A stretch of 39,576 nt of DNA from Catenulispora pinistramenti. Lineage in GTDB: Bacteria > Actinomycetota > Actinomycetes > Streptomycetales > Catenulisporaceae. Under the pieces are notes generated by a model. That model saw only the letters and a list, made by a program, of their open reading frames with translations, was not told where the DNA came from and did not search any database. Positions 1 through 9,831 of this stretch are shown piece by piece (position 1 is the first letter of the stretch; each line of letters begins with the position of its first letter). Location of the stretch: assembly GCF_018274385.1 (NCBI RefSeq), contig NZ_JAAFYZ010000082.1:1-39576 (forward strand), given 5' to 3'. The position numbers and the translations under genes were made by a program.

Positions 1-83
1 CCCCCACTCGCCTCGCCCCCACATCAGCCATTCGGCGCCGTCTGCCCGCCCGCTCCCCAGGGCAAAACACCGCAGTGGGCGAC

Positions 84-1172
84 ATGAAGCGCGGTCGAGC
101 GCGATGGATTCCAGTAGTGGCGGTCAGTGCCGCCGTGGGTGCGGCGGTGACCGGGGCGGTGGCGGCGCGGCATGTGGCGTCGTCCGGGCAGTCGATCGCG
201 GCGGGTGCCGCGATGCCGCCTCGCCTTGCGCAGCCTGTTGCCTCGCGGGTGGTGCCGCAGCGTACGTATCCGCTTCAGGCTCCGCTTGTCGCGCCTGGCG
301 ATCGTGCGTTTCCTGATGAGGGGCAGTGGCGCGTCCTTACTGCCGACTCGCGTGGGGAGCCCGTTGTGCAGGGGACGCTCCTGCATGCCGCTGGTAGCTC
401 CTCGCCTGTGGCGATCGCTTGGATCAAGCAGTCGGCGGCTCGCTTCGAGTTGCATCCCGGGTATTCGCAGCCCGGTGGGAGTTGGTCGCAGCCGGATATG
501 CTGCCGCGCGATCGGCGTGATGGGCTTGTCGCCACGTGGAATGGTGGCTTCCTCATGGGCGATTCCGAGGGTGGCTTCTACCTCGACGGTAAGCAGTACG
601 GTCCCCTCGTGCCCGGGGTCGCGGCCGAGGTCTTTCGGAAGGATGGTTCCTTCACGGTCGGGGTGTGGGGCCGGGATGTGAAGCTGGACTCCGATGTCGT
701 CGGTGTGCGTCAGCAGCGGCAGTTGATGATCGACGGCGGTCGGATCGCTCCGGACATCGACTCGCTGTTCACCTGGGGTGTCACCGACGGCGGCGCTACT
801 TATGTCCGTCGCTCCGGGGTCGGGGTCACGGCTGCCGGCGATGTTGTCTTCGCGTTGGGGCCGACGATGTCGCCGCGCTCGTTGGCCACCGCGTTGCAGC
901 GGGCCGGGGCGGTGCGGGCCATGGAGCTGGACATCAACATCAGCTGGCCGTCGTTCATGGCGTACGACTCCTCCGCGAACGCCGGCGATCCGCGCCCCTT
1001 CAAGTGGGGCGACTACCCCCGGCCCGCCGAGCGCTACTTCAGTCCCTCGGCGCGGGACTTCGTCGCTGTCTACGCACGCACCGCCGGTGCGCAGGGTGGG
1101 TGCGTGGACGTCAGCGGGATGTCGCGGGCGCGTCCGGCGGACGCCGGGCTCGCCGATCCGCTGGCCTGCTGA
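84..1172 (+). CDS. Secreted or membrane-anchored phosphodiester glycosidase-like protein
   Basis: About 362 aa. A basic N-terminus (MKRGRARW) is followed by a hydrophobic Ala/Val-rich segment, so it is probably exported or anchored as a signal-anchor protein. The body matches the phosphodiester glycosidase (NAGPA/DUF2233-type) fold: a WNGGF motif in the middle, a VWGRDVKL stretch, then the region ending AGAVRAMELDINISW, which corresponds to the family's conserved C-terminal strand. Family members cleave sugar phosphodiesters; the substrate here is unknown. The start could be the GTG at 75 or the ATG at 84, which differ by three codons. Neither has a clear Shine-Dalgarno sequence, and ATG gives the more typical signal start. 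The family assignment is by remembered pattern, not by search. The gene is monocistronic as far as the window shows and is followed by a repeat-rich intergenic region. Confidence 0.75.
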   Translation: MKRGRARWIPVVAVSAAVGAAVTGAVAARHVASSGQSIAAGAAMPPRLAQPVASRVVPQRTYPLQAPLVAPGDRAFPDEGQWRVLTADSRGEPVVQGTLLHAAGSSSPVAIAWIKQSAARFELHPGYSQPGGSWSQPDMLPRDRRDGLVATWNGGFLMGDSEGGFYLDGKQYGPLVPGVAAEVFRKDGSFTVGVWGRDVKLDSDVVGVRQQRQLMIDGGRIAPDIDSLFTWGVTDGGATYVRRSGVGVTAAGDVVFALGPTMSPRSLATALQRAGAVRAMELDINISWPSFMAYDSSANAGDPRPFKWGDYPRPAERYFSPSARDFVAVYARTAGAQGGCVDVSGMSRARPADAGLADPLAC

Positions 1173-1360
1173 AACGCGGGCGGCCCGCGCAACCGACCTG
1201 CGCAACCGGTTCGCGCAACCGGGCCACGCATCCGACCTGCTGAAACGCACAGCAAGCAACCCCCGAAACCCGGCCGGGAACCTGACCCGAAAACCGGCCG
1301 AAGCCTGGCCAGAAACCCGACCCGAAACCCAACCCGAAACCCGACCGCGAACCCACCCCA
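1165..1360. repeat. Degenerate repeats after the stop codon
   Basis: The 13-mer cctgctgaaacgc spans the stop codon (1165-1177) and recurs at 1236-1248. Between the copies, cgcgcaaccg-like units recur three times. After them come repeated acccgaaac/ccgaaacccg units up to about 1360. No gene is supported in 1173-1464. The downstream part must carry the promoter of the gene at 1465 (AT-richer stretch 1430-1460). Confidence 0.7.
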
Positions 1361-1464
1361 CCCCCAAACTAAGAACCCTGACACCCGCCGTGACCCCCGT
1401 CACACCCCCGCCTTCCGAGTGAAGGCGTCATAACCATTAACCCGCGGCAACTAAGCTCTAGGTC

Positions 1465-3128
<1,664 letters not shown>

Positions 3129-3129
<1 letters not shown>

Positions 3130-3665
3130 TGACCGGCACCGCCGAGACGAGCAGGACGACGGGCACGACGGGCACGCCGACGAGCGCGCCGACCGCCTCC
3201 GCGTCCCGCAAGGCGCCATCGCCGCCCCCCGCGCCGCAAGGGCCGGGGCGGCGGCACGTCTACCTGTGCCCGCTGCGGTGGTCCGACATGGACGCCTACC
3301 AGCACGTCAACAACGTGGTCTACCTCCGTTACCTGGAGGAGGCGCGGGTGGACTGGATGTTCCGCCGCGCCTCCGAGGCCGGGGTGGAGGGGTTCGCCAC
3401 GTTCGGCACCGTGGTGGCCAAGCACGAGATCGAATACAAGCGCCCGCTGGTCTACCGGCCCGAGCCGGTGCGGGTCGAGGTGTGGGTGACGGCCATCGCC
3501 ACGGCGAAGTTCACCGTCGCCTACGAGGTGCGCGACGACGAGCAGGTCTACGCGATCGCCTCGTCGGTGCTGGTGCCGTTCGACATCGCGGGTGGCTATC
3601 CGCGGCGGCTGTCGCCGATGGAGAAGGACTACCTCGGCGAGTACTACACCCCGGCGGCGGCATGA
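3129..3665 (+). CDS. Acyl-CoA thioesterase, 4HBT hot-dog family
   Basis: 178 aa. The first about 38 residues are a Thr/Ser/Pro-rich, probably disordered extension. A single hot-dog domain follows with the 4-hydroxybenzoyl-CoA thioesterase motif RWSDMDAYQHVNN, containing the catalytic Asp and the HVNN turn, and then YLRYLEEAR. Family members hydrolyse acyl-CoA thioesters; the chain length cannot be read from sequence. The start is fixed by the TGATG overlap with ettA, and the end overlaps the next gene by ATGA. The three-gene chain ettA-thioesterase-unknown mirrors Rv2477c/Rv2475c/Rv2474c in mycobacteria (recalled). Confidence 0.9.
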
Positions 3666-4399
3666 ACGCGCGGGTGTCGGAGCTGCTGCTGGCCGGTCCG
3701 GCCGAGGCCGCCGACCTGGGCGGATACCTGAGCCGGCTGCTGCGGTTCGACAAGGCCGCGGCGGTGCGGGTGGTGGCTTCGGGGTCCGCGGTCGGGGTCT
3801 ACGGGCAGCCGCCGTTCGATGTGCTGACGCTGCGCACGGTCGCGTTGGGCCCCGGCGAGGCCGTGACCGGCGCCGACATCGACAGCACCGGTATCGGCAT
3901 CGACATCACCAGTATCGACATCGACAGCACCGGCATCACCGACACCGACTCCATCGACATCACCGTCTCGGCCGGCGACCTGCTCCACGCGATCGCCGAC
4001 GACGGCTCGCTGGCCCTGCCCCGCCCGCTGGCCGGGGCGACCGCCTGGACCGGGTTCCTGCCGCCGCGCGTCGGCTGGCAGGCGACCGGTGAGCTGCCGG
4101 TCGCTGAGGTGGAGACCGCGGCGCTGGCCGGGATCGCCGAGTTCAAGGAGCGGGCCGAGGCGATTCCCGACCGGGAGCGGACCCGGGCGTCCGTGGACGG
4201 CCTGGCCGCGGAGATCTGGGACCGGCCGCTGTCCTTCGGGCTGTCGGTGCGGGCCGCGCACGCCGCCCGGGCGATGGCGTTCCTCGGACAGGCACAGTCC
4301 GCGTCGGTCGTGGTGCGGTCGGCGGGGCGGTGGCTGCGGCTGGACGCGCCGTTCGGGACCGTCGTGGTGCGGACCGGGACCGGACTGCTGGCCGGCTGA
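3662..4399 (+). CDS. Conserved hypothetical protein downstream of the ettA-thioesterase pair
   Basis: 245 aa, no recognised domain. The start is the ATG at 3662 inside the ATGA overlap with the thioesterase stop. The larger open frame that begins at 3266 is out-of-frame read-through inside the thioesterase gene and is not used. By position it corresponds to the Rv2474c-type gene that follows the thioesterase in mycobacteria. No transmembrane segment is evident. Residues about 72-101 form an Asp/Ile/Thr/Ser repeat (DIDSTGIGIDITSI, then DIDSTGITDTDSIDI), an in-frame expansion with a 14-residue period. The C-terminal half is ordinary alpha/beta-looking sequence with FKERAEAIPDRER and a Val-rich end. 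Co-translation suggests a shared role with the thioesterase, but the function is unknown. Confidence 0.8.
   Translation: MNARVSELLLAGPAEAADLGGYLSRLLRFDKAAAVRVVASGSAVGVYGQPPFDVLTLRTVALGPGEAVTGADIDSTGIGIDITSIDIDSTGITDTDSIDITVSAGDLLHAIADDGSLALPRPLAGATAWTGFLPPRVGWQATGELPVAEVETAALAGIAEFKERAEAIPDRERTRASVDGLAAEIWDRPLSFGLSVRAAHAARAMAFLGQAQSASVVVRSAGRWLRLDAPFGTVVVRTGTGLLAG
3875..3964 (+). repeat. In-frame 42-bp repeat coding DIDSTGI units
   Basis: The 17-mer gacatcgacagcaccgg occurs at 3875-3891 and 3917-3933, exactly 42 bp (14 codons) apart. Shorter gacatca/gacatcga units fill the rest. It lies inside the CDS at 3662 and keeps its frame. Confidence 0.85.
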
Positions 4400-4495
4400 C
4401 CAGACTCAGCACAACCACACTGACCAGCCGACCAGACTCAGTCCAGCCACACCGACCGGGTCCTGCCACACCGACCGGGTCCTGCCACACCGACC
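4398..4495. repeat. Tandem repeats after the stop codon at 4399
   Basis: The 12-mer gaccagactcag overlaps the stop (4398-4409) and recurs at 4430-4441. A 19-bp unit, ccacaccgaccgggtcctg, is then tandem at 4447-4465 and 4466-4484, with a third partial copy at 4485-4495. The rest of the interval up to 4557 holds nothing further that I recognise. Confidence 0.85.
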
Positions 4496-4557
4496 AGACG
4501 TAGCCCAGCCGCACCGCCAGCCAGCTGACCAGGCCCAACTCCGTCGCCCCGGCCAGC

Positions 4558-4589
4558 CTCATCCCTCCCGCGGGCTCATCCCTCCCGCG
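4558..4589. repeat. 15-bp duplication spanning the yceI stop codon
   Basis: The 15-mer ctcatccctcccgcg is present at 4558-4572 and 4575-4589, separated by 2 bp. The right-hand copy contains the stop codon of the minus-strand YceI gene. Confidence 0.85.
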
Positions 4590-5076
4590 TGAACCGCAGC
4601 TTGACCCGTATCTCGCCCTTCCCGGCCATCATGCCGAGCTGGTTCCACGTCATCCCGAAGTCCGCGCGCACATAGGGGATCGTCGCGGTCAGCGTGACGT
4701 TGTCGCCGTGCCGGTCGGCGTGTGCCAGGAACGTCATCGGCCGGACGGTCTGGCGCACCTTCAGCGTGCCCCGGACCTCGACCTCGGCGCTGTCGGTGGT
4801 CACCGGGCCGATCCGGTCGACGACGAACTGGAACGTCGGGTGGTGCTCGACGTCGAAGAAGTCGGCCGAGCGCAGGTGGTCGTCGCGCTTGCCCAGCCGG
4901 GTGTTCAGTGACCCGGCGTCGACGGTCACGGTGCCCTCGCCGGTCCCGTCCTCGGCCAGCACGCCCTCGGCGTGGACGGTCTGGAACACGCCGCGGACCG
5001 TGACCAGCCCCCAGAAGGTCTTGTTGCGGACGGCCACCTCGTGGCCGGCGGGATCGAGGATCCACTTCTCGCTCAT
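4576..5076 (-). CDS. YceI family protein
   Basis: 166 aa with the ATG start at 5076. An in-frame GTG five codons upstream (5091) is possible, but GGGAG sits correctly in front of the ATG. The sequence fits the YceI lipocalin-like beta-barrel, which binds isoprenoid or amide lipids in characterised members: it opens WILDPAGHEVAVRNKTFWGLVTV-like, then has SLNTRLGKRDDHLRSADFFD and HPTFQFVVDRI, which are hallmark YceI segments. There is no signal peptide, so it is likely cytoplasmic, unlike E. coli YceI. It is divergently transcribed from a MarR regulator across 110 bp, which suggests control by that regulator. Confidence 0.9.
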   Translation of the reverse strand: MSEKWILDPAGHEVAVRNKTFWGLVTVRGVFQTVHAEGVLAEDGTGEGTVTVDAGSLNTRLGKRDDHLRSADFFDVEHHPTFQFVVDRIGPVTTDSAEVEVRGTLKVRQTVRPMTFLAHADRHGDNVTLTATIPYVRADFGMTWNQLGMMAGKGEIRVKLRFTREG

Positions 5077-5140
5077 GACGGGCTCCCACACAGGTAGCGG
5101 ACGTGCGCAGATAGGTAGCGCGCAATCTTCTCGCCAGCAA

Positions 5141-5153
5141 TTAGCTAACTAGC
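5141..5153. promoter_or_regulatory. Candidate MarR operator between yceI and marR
   Basis: The divergent intergenic region is AT-richer than its surroundings. It contains the perfect palindrome ttagctaa (5141-5148), overlapped by gcta-ac-tagc (5144-5153). Further tag/cta elements continue to about 5165, and two ggtagcg copies lie on the yceI side (5094 and 5114 region). MarR proteins commonly bind such dyads in their own divergent promoter; assignment to this MarR is inference. Confidence 0.5.
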
Positions 5154-5186
5154 GAGATAGTAGCTCGGTGGCCTATCCTGGTCAAC

Positions 5187-5690
5187 GTGAGTGGGACGGA
5201 AGGGCACAGCGTGGGAGAAGGGGCCTGCCCCTCGACGGCGGACCTGGCATTGCTGCGGCAGTGGAACCAGCTCCAGGGGGCGTTCCGGCGGCTGAACGGC
5301 CGGCTGCTCGACGACGTCGAGGCCAGCACCGGTGTGTCACCCTCGGCCTTCCAAGCGCTGTGGTACCTGGTCAGCAGCCCCGAGTACACGGCGAAGATGA
5401 GCCAGCTGTCCGGGATCCTCGGCTTCTCCACGGCCGGCACCACCAAGGTCGCCGACCGGCTCGCCGAGGCCGGGCTGATCGAGCGCGCCCCCTCGGCCGC
5501 CGACCGCCGGGTGATCCTGGTGACGCTGACCGACCACGGGCTCGAGGTCGCCAGCGAGGCGATCCGCACCTTCCTCGGGGCGCTGCGCGAGCGCGCGGTG
5601 GAGCCGCTGGGGACGGAGGGCTTCGCGGAGTTGGTGAAGTCGGTGGCGGGGCTGGATCCCGGCGGCGCGGGGAGTGCCGACGGGTGCTGA
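5187..5690 (+). CDS. MarR family transcriptional regulator
   Basis: 167 aa from a GTG start at 5187. The centre is a winged helix-turn-helix: SAFQALWYLVSS, then MSQLSGILGFSTAGTTKVAD as recognition region, LAEAGLIERAPSAADRR as the wing with the conserved D-R-R, and VTLTDHGLEV. N- and C-terminal helices would form the dimer interface. It is divergent from the YceI gene and probably represses it and itself; the ligand is unknown. The end has a Gly/Ala/Asp tail and a TGCTGA stop that starts a short repeat tract. Confidence 0.92.
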   Translation: MSGTEGHSVGEGACPSTADLALLRQWNQLQGAFRRLNGRLLDDVEASTGVSPSAFQALWYLVSSPEYTAKMSQLSGILGFSTAGTTKVADRLAEAGLIERAPSAADRRVILVTLTDHGLEVASEAIRTFLGALRERAVEPLGTEGFAELVKSVAGLDPGGAGSADGC

Positions 5691-5771
5691 CGGGTGTTGG
5701 CGGGTTGTCGGATGCTGACGCGTGCTCACAGGCGCTCACAGGCGCAGACAGGCGCTGATGCGAGCAGCGCG
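5681..5771. repeat. Degenerate 10-bp repeats after the marR stop
   Basis: Units cgggtgctga (contains the stop), cgggtgttgg and cgggttgtcg follow one another from 5681 to 5710. TGCTGA recurs at 5713. GGCGCTCACA-like units then recur three times (about 5721-5757). A short stem, gcgctg/cagcgc at 5752-5770, is the only terminator-like element between the convergent genes and is weak. Confidence 0.6.
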
Positions 5772-5801
5772 CTAGGCGACTACCCCTGCTCACAGCCGCG
5801 G

Positions 5802-6503
5802 TCAGACCGTGACGCCCTTGCCGCGAAGCCAGCCGAGCGGGTCGATGAGCGCGCCGTCGCCGGTCGTGACCTCGAAGTGCAGGTGCGGGCCGGTCGAGTT
5901 TCCGGTGGAACCGAGGTAGCCGACGGTCTGCCCGGCCGCGATGGAGCCCCCTGAAACGGCTACGCGCGACATGTGGTTGTAGGCGGTGGACGTACCGTCG
6001 GCGTGCTTCACGACGGTCCGCAGGCCATAAGGTCCGGCCCAGCCGGCGGAGACGACCGTGCCGTCGGCGACTGCCCGGATCGGGGTGCCGTGCGGTGCGG
6101 CGAGGTCGAGACCGGTGTGTTTGCCACTGCTCCAGTTGGCGCCGCTGCTGCCGAAGGTGGCGGTCACACGCGCGCCGGGCAGGGGCGATACGTGGGTCGG
6201 CTTCGGGGCGGGCGGGGGAGTGGGTGCGGCTTCCGGCGCTGCGGCAGGCGCAACGGGCGCAACAGGCGCGGCAGCCGCAGGGTGCATCCGCGCGGCGAGA
6301 AGATCGGGCGCGGCGGCAGTGGCGGCGTCGCCAGTGTTGGCGGCGACAGCCTGGTGTGCCTCGGCGATGGGAGCGCCAGGCCGTGCGGCGGCTGCGGGAG
6401 TGGCCACGGCGGCCAATGCCAGCAGCACGCCGGCGCCGGACGCGATAGCCAGCGGGCGTCGACGGTCGGGGTGGACGAGCTTGCGGTGACGTGCGGAACG
6501 CAT
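5802..6503 (-). CDS. Secreted M23 (LytM) family metallopeptidase
   Basis: 233 aa from ATG 6503; an adjacent GTG at 6506 would add one residue. Residues 1-40 form a signal peptide (basic MRSARHRK, hydrophobic GVLLALAAVA, cleavage near TPAAAA). Residues 41-105 are an Ala/Pro-rich linker. The M23 domain runs from about 106 to 233 with zinc ligands H129 and D133 (HTGLDLAAP) and H209 (HLHF), plus the catalytic H177 (YNHMSR). Such enzymes cut glycine or peptide cross-links in peptidoglycan, here outside the cell. There is no lipobox and no SH3 or LysM domain, so it is probably a free exoenzyme. Expression may be set by the inverted repeats 33-65 bp upstream. Confidence 0.92.
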   Translation of the reverse strand: MRSARHRKLVHPDRRRPLAIASGAGVLLALAAVATPAAAARPGAPIAEAHQAVAANTGDAATAAAPDLLAARMHPAAAAPVAPVAPAAAPEAAPTPPPAPKPTHVSPLPGARVTATFGSSGANWSSGKHTGLDLAAPHGTPIRAVADGTVVSAGWAGPYGLRTVVKHADGTSTAYNHMSRVAVSGGSIAAGQTVGYLGSTGNSTGPHLHFEVTTGDGALIDPLGWLRGKGVTV

Positions 6504-6535
6504 CACCTCAAACTAGACAAACGATGCCATGCGAA

Positions 6536-6568
6536 GAGTTGCTACTTGGTGGCTAAAAGTAGCCACTC
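6536..6568 (-). promoter_or_regulatory. Overlapping inverted repeats upstream of the M23 gene
   Basis: gagttgctactt (6536-6547) and aagtagccactc (6557-6568) form a 12-bp inverted repeat with one mismatch and a 9-base loop. Inside it, gtggcta (6549-6555) and tagccac (6560-6566) form a perfect 7-bp stem with loop aaag. The two helices share bases and exclude each other in RNA. As DNA it could be an operator with half-sites about 21 bp apart. The remaining interval to 6667 shows no other feature. Confidence 0.5.
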
Positions 6569-6667
6569 ATCATAAGAACCTACCGCCAGCAGCAGCTCAC
6601 GCCGCGAATCCTCCCACGCCGCAGCGAACCCGCGCCGACCACCGCATGTGAGGCAACTCGCGCCGCC

Positions 6668-7021
6668 CTACCCCGCAGCCTGAGCCTTCCGCTGCCGCTT
6701 CGCCAACGGCATCAAAGCCATGTCCTCGGCGCTGACCTTCAGCCTCTTGTACCCGTACCCGCGCTCGCCGAGCCACAGCTCCGCCTTGGCCTGCGCACGC
6801 TCCCCGGCAGCGACGATGTCCTCCTCGCGCTCACCGTGCTCCAGGTAGCGGAAGGTGAAGAAAGGCCGCATCGACAGGTCATAGGTCAGCCGGCCTTCCG
6901 GGGTGAACGCCGCGTTCAGCACGTCGTGCTCCGCCGCCTCGGCGAGCAGGGCCGCGCGCTGCTCGTCCGTCAGGGCGTCGAAGGAGCCGCGGATCATGAC
7001 CCGGAAGGTGCGTTCGTCCAT
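6668..7021 (-). CDS. DUF6204 family protein
   Basis: 117 aa, ATG start at 7021. It matches the small actinobacterial DUF6204 family as I recall it: RTFRVMIRGSFDALTDEQRA near the N-terminus, EHDVLNAAFTPEGRLTYDL, then a Phe-rich FFTFRYLE strand and a Lys/Arg-rich C-terminal tail. Function is unknown. There is no signal peptide or membrane segment. It lies head-to-tail behind glbO with a 96-bp gap, so it may be co-transcribed with glbO or have its own promoter in the AT-richer 7060-7110 stretch. Confidence 0.8.
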   Translation of the reverse strand: MDERTFRVMIRGSFDALTDEQRAALLAEAAEHDVLNAAFTPEGRLTYDLSMRPFFTFRYLEHGEREEDIVAAGERAQAKAELWLGERGYGYKRLKVSAEDMALMPLAKRQRKAQAAG

Positions 7022-7117
7022 GGCGCCGACCTTAAACCGCTGCGGAGCGGCGCCACGAGCGGTTTTCTGTTCGGACCGTTCCGACTACTCGGATCATCCG
7101 GACGATTCAGCGTTGAT

Positions 7118-7507
7118 CTACTCGGAGTTGACCATGCTGTGCGCGGCGCGGAGCAAGTAGTCCCACAGCTCCGCGGCGTACAGCGGCGGCAGTTCCAACT
7201 CGTCCACGGCTACCCGCATGTGGGTCAGCCACGCGTCGCGCGCCGCCGGGTCCACCTTGAACGGGAAGTGGCGCATGCGCAGGCGCGGATGCCCGCGCTG
7301 TTGCGAGTAGGTCGTCGGGCCACCCCAGTACTGCTCCAGGAACATCCGCAGGCGTTCCTCAGCGGGGCCCAGGTCCTCCTCCGGATACATCGGCCGGAGT
7401 AGGGGATCGGTCGCTACGCCCTCATAAAAGCGCGCGACCAGCTTGCGGAAGGTCGGCGCGCCGCCGACCGCCTCGTAGAACGTGACGGGTTCCTCGCGAT
7501 CACTCAC
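7118..7507 (-). CDS. glbO: Group II truncated haemoglobin (trHbO)
   Basis: 129 aa, GTG start at 7507. It carries the group II signature: [12 protein letters not shown], then [40 protein letters not shown] and DAWL with the G8 Trp. By alignment with remembered M. tuberculosis GlbO (His75, Tyr36), the proximal haem ligand is H80 and the CD1 tyrosine is Y41. These proteins bind O2 and handle NO or peroxide; mycobacterial GlbO has been linked to terminal-oxidase respiration. It is the Rv2470 member of the conserved block, but here about 14.5 kb of other genes separate it from the HNH and cytochrome-oxidase accessory genes. It is divergent from the DUF2079 gene across 46 bp. Confidence 0.93.
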   Translation of the reverse strand: MSDREEPVTFYEAVGGAPTFRKLVARFYEGVATDPLLRPMYPEEDLGPAEERLRMFLEQYWGGPTTYSQQRGHPRLRMRHFPFKVDPAARDAWLTHMRVAVDELELPPLYAAELWDYLLRAAHSMVNSE

Positions 7508-7553
7508 GCGGCCATTCTCCCATCGTTCAGAGGGCGGGTTCTATGCTTCATCC

Positions 7554-9194
7554 ATGCCGGGGGAATCAAAAGCGCTGGATACGGGGTTCACGGAGCCCGC
7601 AAACGCGCCCGAGAACGCGCCCGTGCCCACCGGTCTCCGCCTGCCCAGGCTGCCTATGCCCCGGGTTTCCGCGGAAGTCGAGGGAGACGGACCGCCGGTC
7701 ATAATCGCACGTTTCGCCCCCTGGCTCATCGCCGCGGGCGCCTTCGTCCTCTACGCCCTCATCGCCATACTCCGCTACGAACGCCGCGAGTCCATGTCCT
7801 GGGACCTCGGCATATTCACGGAGGCAGTCCGCGACTACGCGCACTTCCAGGCACCCATGGTGGCCATCAGAGGCGAGCGCATGGATCTCCTCGGCGACCA
7901 CTGGCACCCGATCCTGATGCTCCTGGGCCCGTTCTTCAGAGTCTTCCCCACCCCGGTCACCCTCCTGGTAGCGCAGTCCCTACTCCTGGCCCTCGCGGCC
8001 GTCCCGCTCACCAGGACCGCCATCGACTTCCTGGGCCGCTATCAGGGGTACGCAATCGGGACCGCCTACGGACTGTCCTGGGGAGTCGTCCAGGCGGCGA
8101 ACTTCGACTTCCATGAGGTCGCCTTCGCCGTCCCCGCTATAGCGTTCAGCCTCTGCGCGTACATACGCAGGGACTACCGCCGGACCATCCTGTGGGCGCT
8201 CCCACTCCTCTTCGTCAAAGAAGACCTCGCGCTCCTGGTCCCGATCATCATCGCGATAGTCCTGGTCCGTGCCCGCTTCTCGGGCCGCATCGTGACCCAA
8301 GGAGCGGTCCTCGTCTCCGGCGTCGCGCTGGGTGTGCTCACGACCTCCCTGCTCGTGAAGGTCGTCATACCGCACTTCAATCCGAACGGTGTCTACGAGT
8401 ACTGGAACGAAGGCGGCTGCCTCAATCCCCAACTTCACACCGGCCTCGGAAAGCTCGTCACCTGTGTCCCGCGACAGTTCATGAACGGCATCGGGGTCAA
8501 AGAGCGCACCGTCTTGATGACGCTGCTCCCGGTCGCCTTCGTCGCCCTGCGCTCCCCGCTGGTCCTGCTCGCGGTCCCGGCGCTGGTGGCCCGCTTCGTC
8601 AACGTCATGCCGTCCTACTGGGGCACGGACTTCCACTACAGCGTCGTCCCGATGGTCGTGGTCTTCGCCGCCGCGATCCACGGCCTGATCCTGATCAAGG
8701 AGTCCCGCGAACGCGCCGCCGAGGCCGCCGCCGATGACCTCAAGGCCGCCGGTGACGACGACGGCCGCCCGCAGACCTGGCTCCGCACCATCGGCGACGC
8801 CCAACTCCGGCACGGCGCCGTCGTCATGCTCGGGATCGCCGTCGCGCTGACCCAGTCCTTCCCCCTGAACGACCTGTGGCAGCACGAGACCTGGTTCCCC
8901 AGCGCGCGTGCCAAGGCCATCAAGCGGGCCGAGGCGCTGGTCCCGTCGGGGGTGACCGTGGAGACCACGGTCGCCATGCTGCCGGCGCTCGCGGCCCGCA
9001 CCGACGCGCTGTGGATCGGCAACTCGAACATCGTCGTCCCGCCCGACTACGAGGCCTTCGACATAGACCGGTCGGGCTGGGCGGGAGAGCCCTCGGCGCT
9101 GGACTTCGTCCTGGCCCGGCACCCCGGCTATGACTACCAGCAGGTGTTCGCCGACCCCGCCGACAACGTGTACGTGTTCAAACGGACGGACTGA
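7554..9194 (+). CDS. DUF2079 family polytopic membrane protein
   Basis: 546 aa from ATG 7554. The longer frame from 7482 would start inside glbO and is less likely. After an N-terminal cytoplasmic tail of about 50 residues there are around 9-11 hydrophobic segments. The conserved core SWDLGIFTEAVRDYAHFQ, DLLGDHWHPI and ANFDFHEVAF identifies DUF2079, a GT-C-like membrane family often near glycan genes; its reaction is not established. The C-terminal 120 residues are a soluble domain ending in NVYVFKRTD. The gene contains eight AUA isoleucine codons plus AGA, GUA and CUA codons, mostly in the first half, unlike its neighbours. Confidence 0.88.
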   Translation: MPGESKALDTGFTEPANAPENAPVPTGLRLPRLPMPRVSAEVEGDGPPVIIARFAPWLIAAGAFVLYALIAILRYERRESMSWDLGIFTEAVRDYAHFQAPMVAIRGERMDLLGDHWHPILMLLGPFFRVFPTPVTLLVAQSLLLALAAVPLTRTAIDFLGRYQGYAIGTAYGLSWGVVQAANFDFHEVAFAVPAIAFSLCAYIRRDYRRTILWALPLLFVKEDLALLVPIIIAIVLVRARFSGRIVTQGAVLVSGVALGVLTTSLLVKVVIPHFNPNGVYEYWNEGGCLNPQLHTGLGKLVTCVPRQFMNGIGVKERTVLMTLLPVAFVALRSPLVLLAVPALVARFVNVMPSYWGTDFHYSVVPMVVVFAAAIHGLILIKESRERAAEAAADDLKAAGDDDGRPQTWLRTIGDAQLRHGAVVMLGIAVALTQSFPLNDLWQHETWFPSARAKAIKRAEALVPSGVTVETTVAMLPALAARTDALWIGNSNIVVPPDYEAFDIDRSGWAGEPSALDFVLARHPGYDYQQVFADPADNVYVFKRTD

Positions 9195-9265
9195 GCACGC
9201 CCGGGGGCTGCGTGAGAGGATCGCGTCGGAAGCTTTCGACTGCAAGGTAGAAGGTAGGGACATCT

Positions 9266-9694
<429 letters not shown>

Positions 9695-9731
9695 GCCCAC
9701 CGGGACGATGAGCGGTAGGTAAGACAAGCGA

Positions 9732-9771
9732 ATGACTGAGGTCCCTGTCGCAGGACAGGGACCTCAGTCAT
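9732..9771. terminator. Bidirectional terminator, perfect 18-bp stem
   Basis: Arms 9732-9749 and 9754-9771 are perfectly complementary with a 4-base gcag loop. It lies between the convergent osmC and sugar-kinase genes. There is no strong T tract, which is usual for this GC class. Confidence 0.9.
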
Positions 9772-9831
9772 CTCAGGAGACGAACCCGGCGCATGAGCGC
9801 CGAGGCCGTACAACCACCGCAGCTGCGACGC

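Noticed and set aside
24-1403. 459-codon minus-strand frame with GFRVGF-like repeats
   Set aside because: Covers the plus-strand glycosidase-like gene in antisense. The repeats come from the intergenic acccgaaac units, not from a protein.
6507-6667. c-di-AMP (ydaO-type) riboswitch ahead of the M23 gene
   Set aside because: The region is short and I do not find the conserved riboswitch core; only overlapping inverted repeats are present.
9732-9771. Mobile-element terminal inverted repeat or attachment site
   Set aside because: The arms are 4 bases apart between convergent genes and no transposase is present; a bidirectional terminator explains it.
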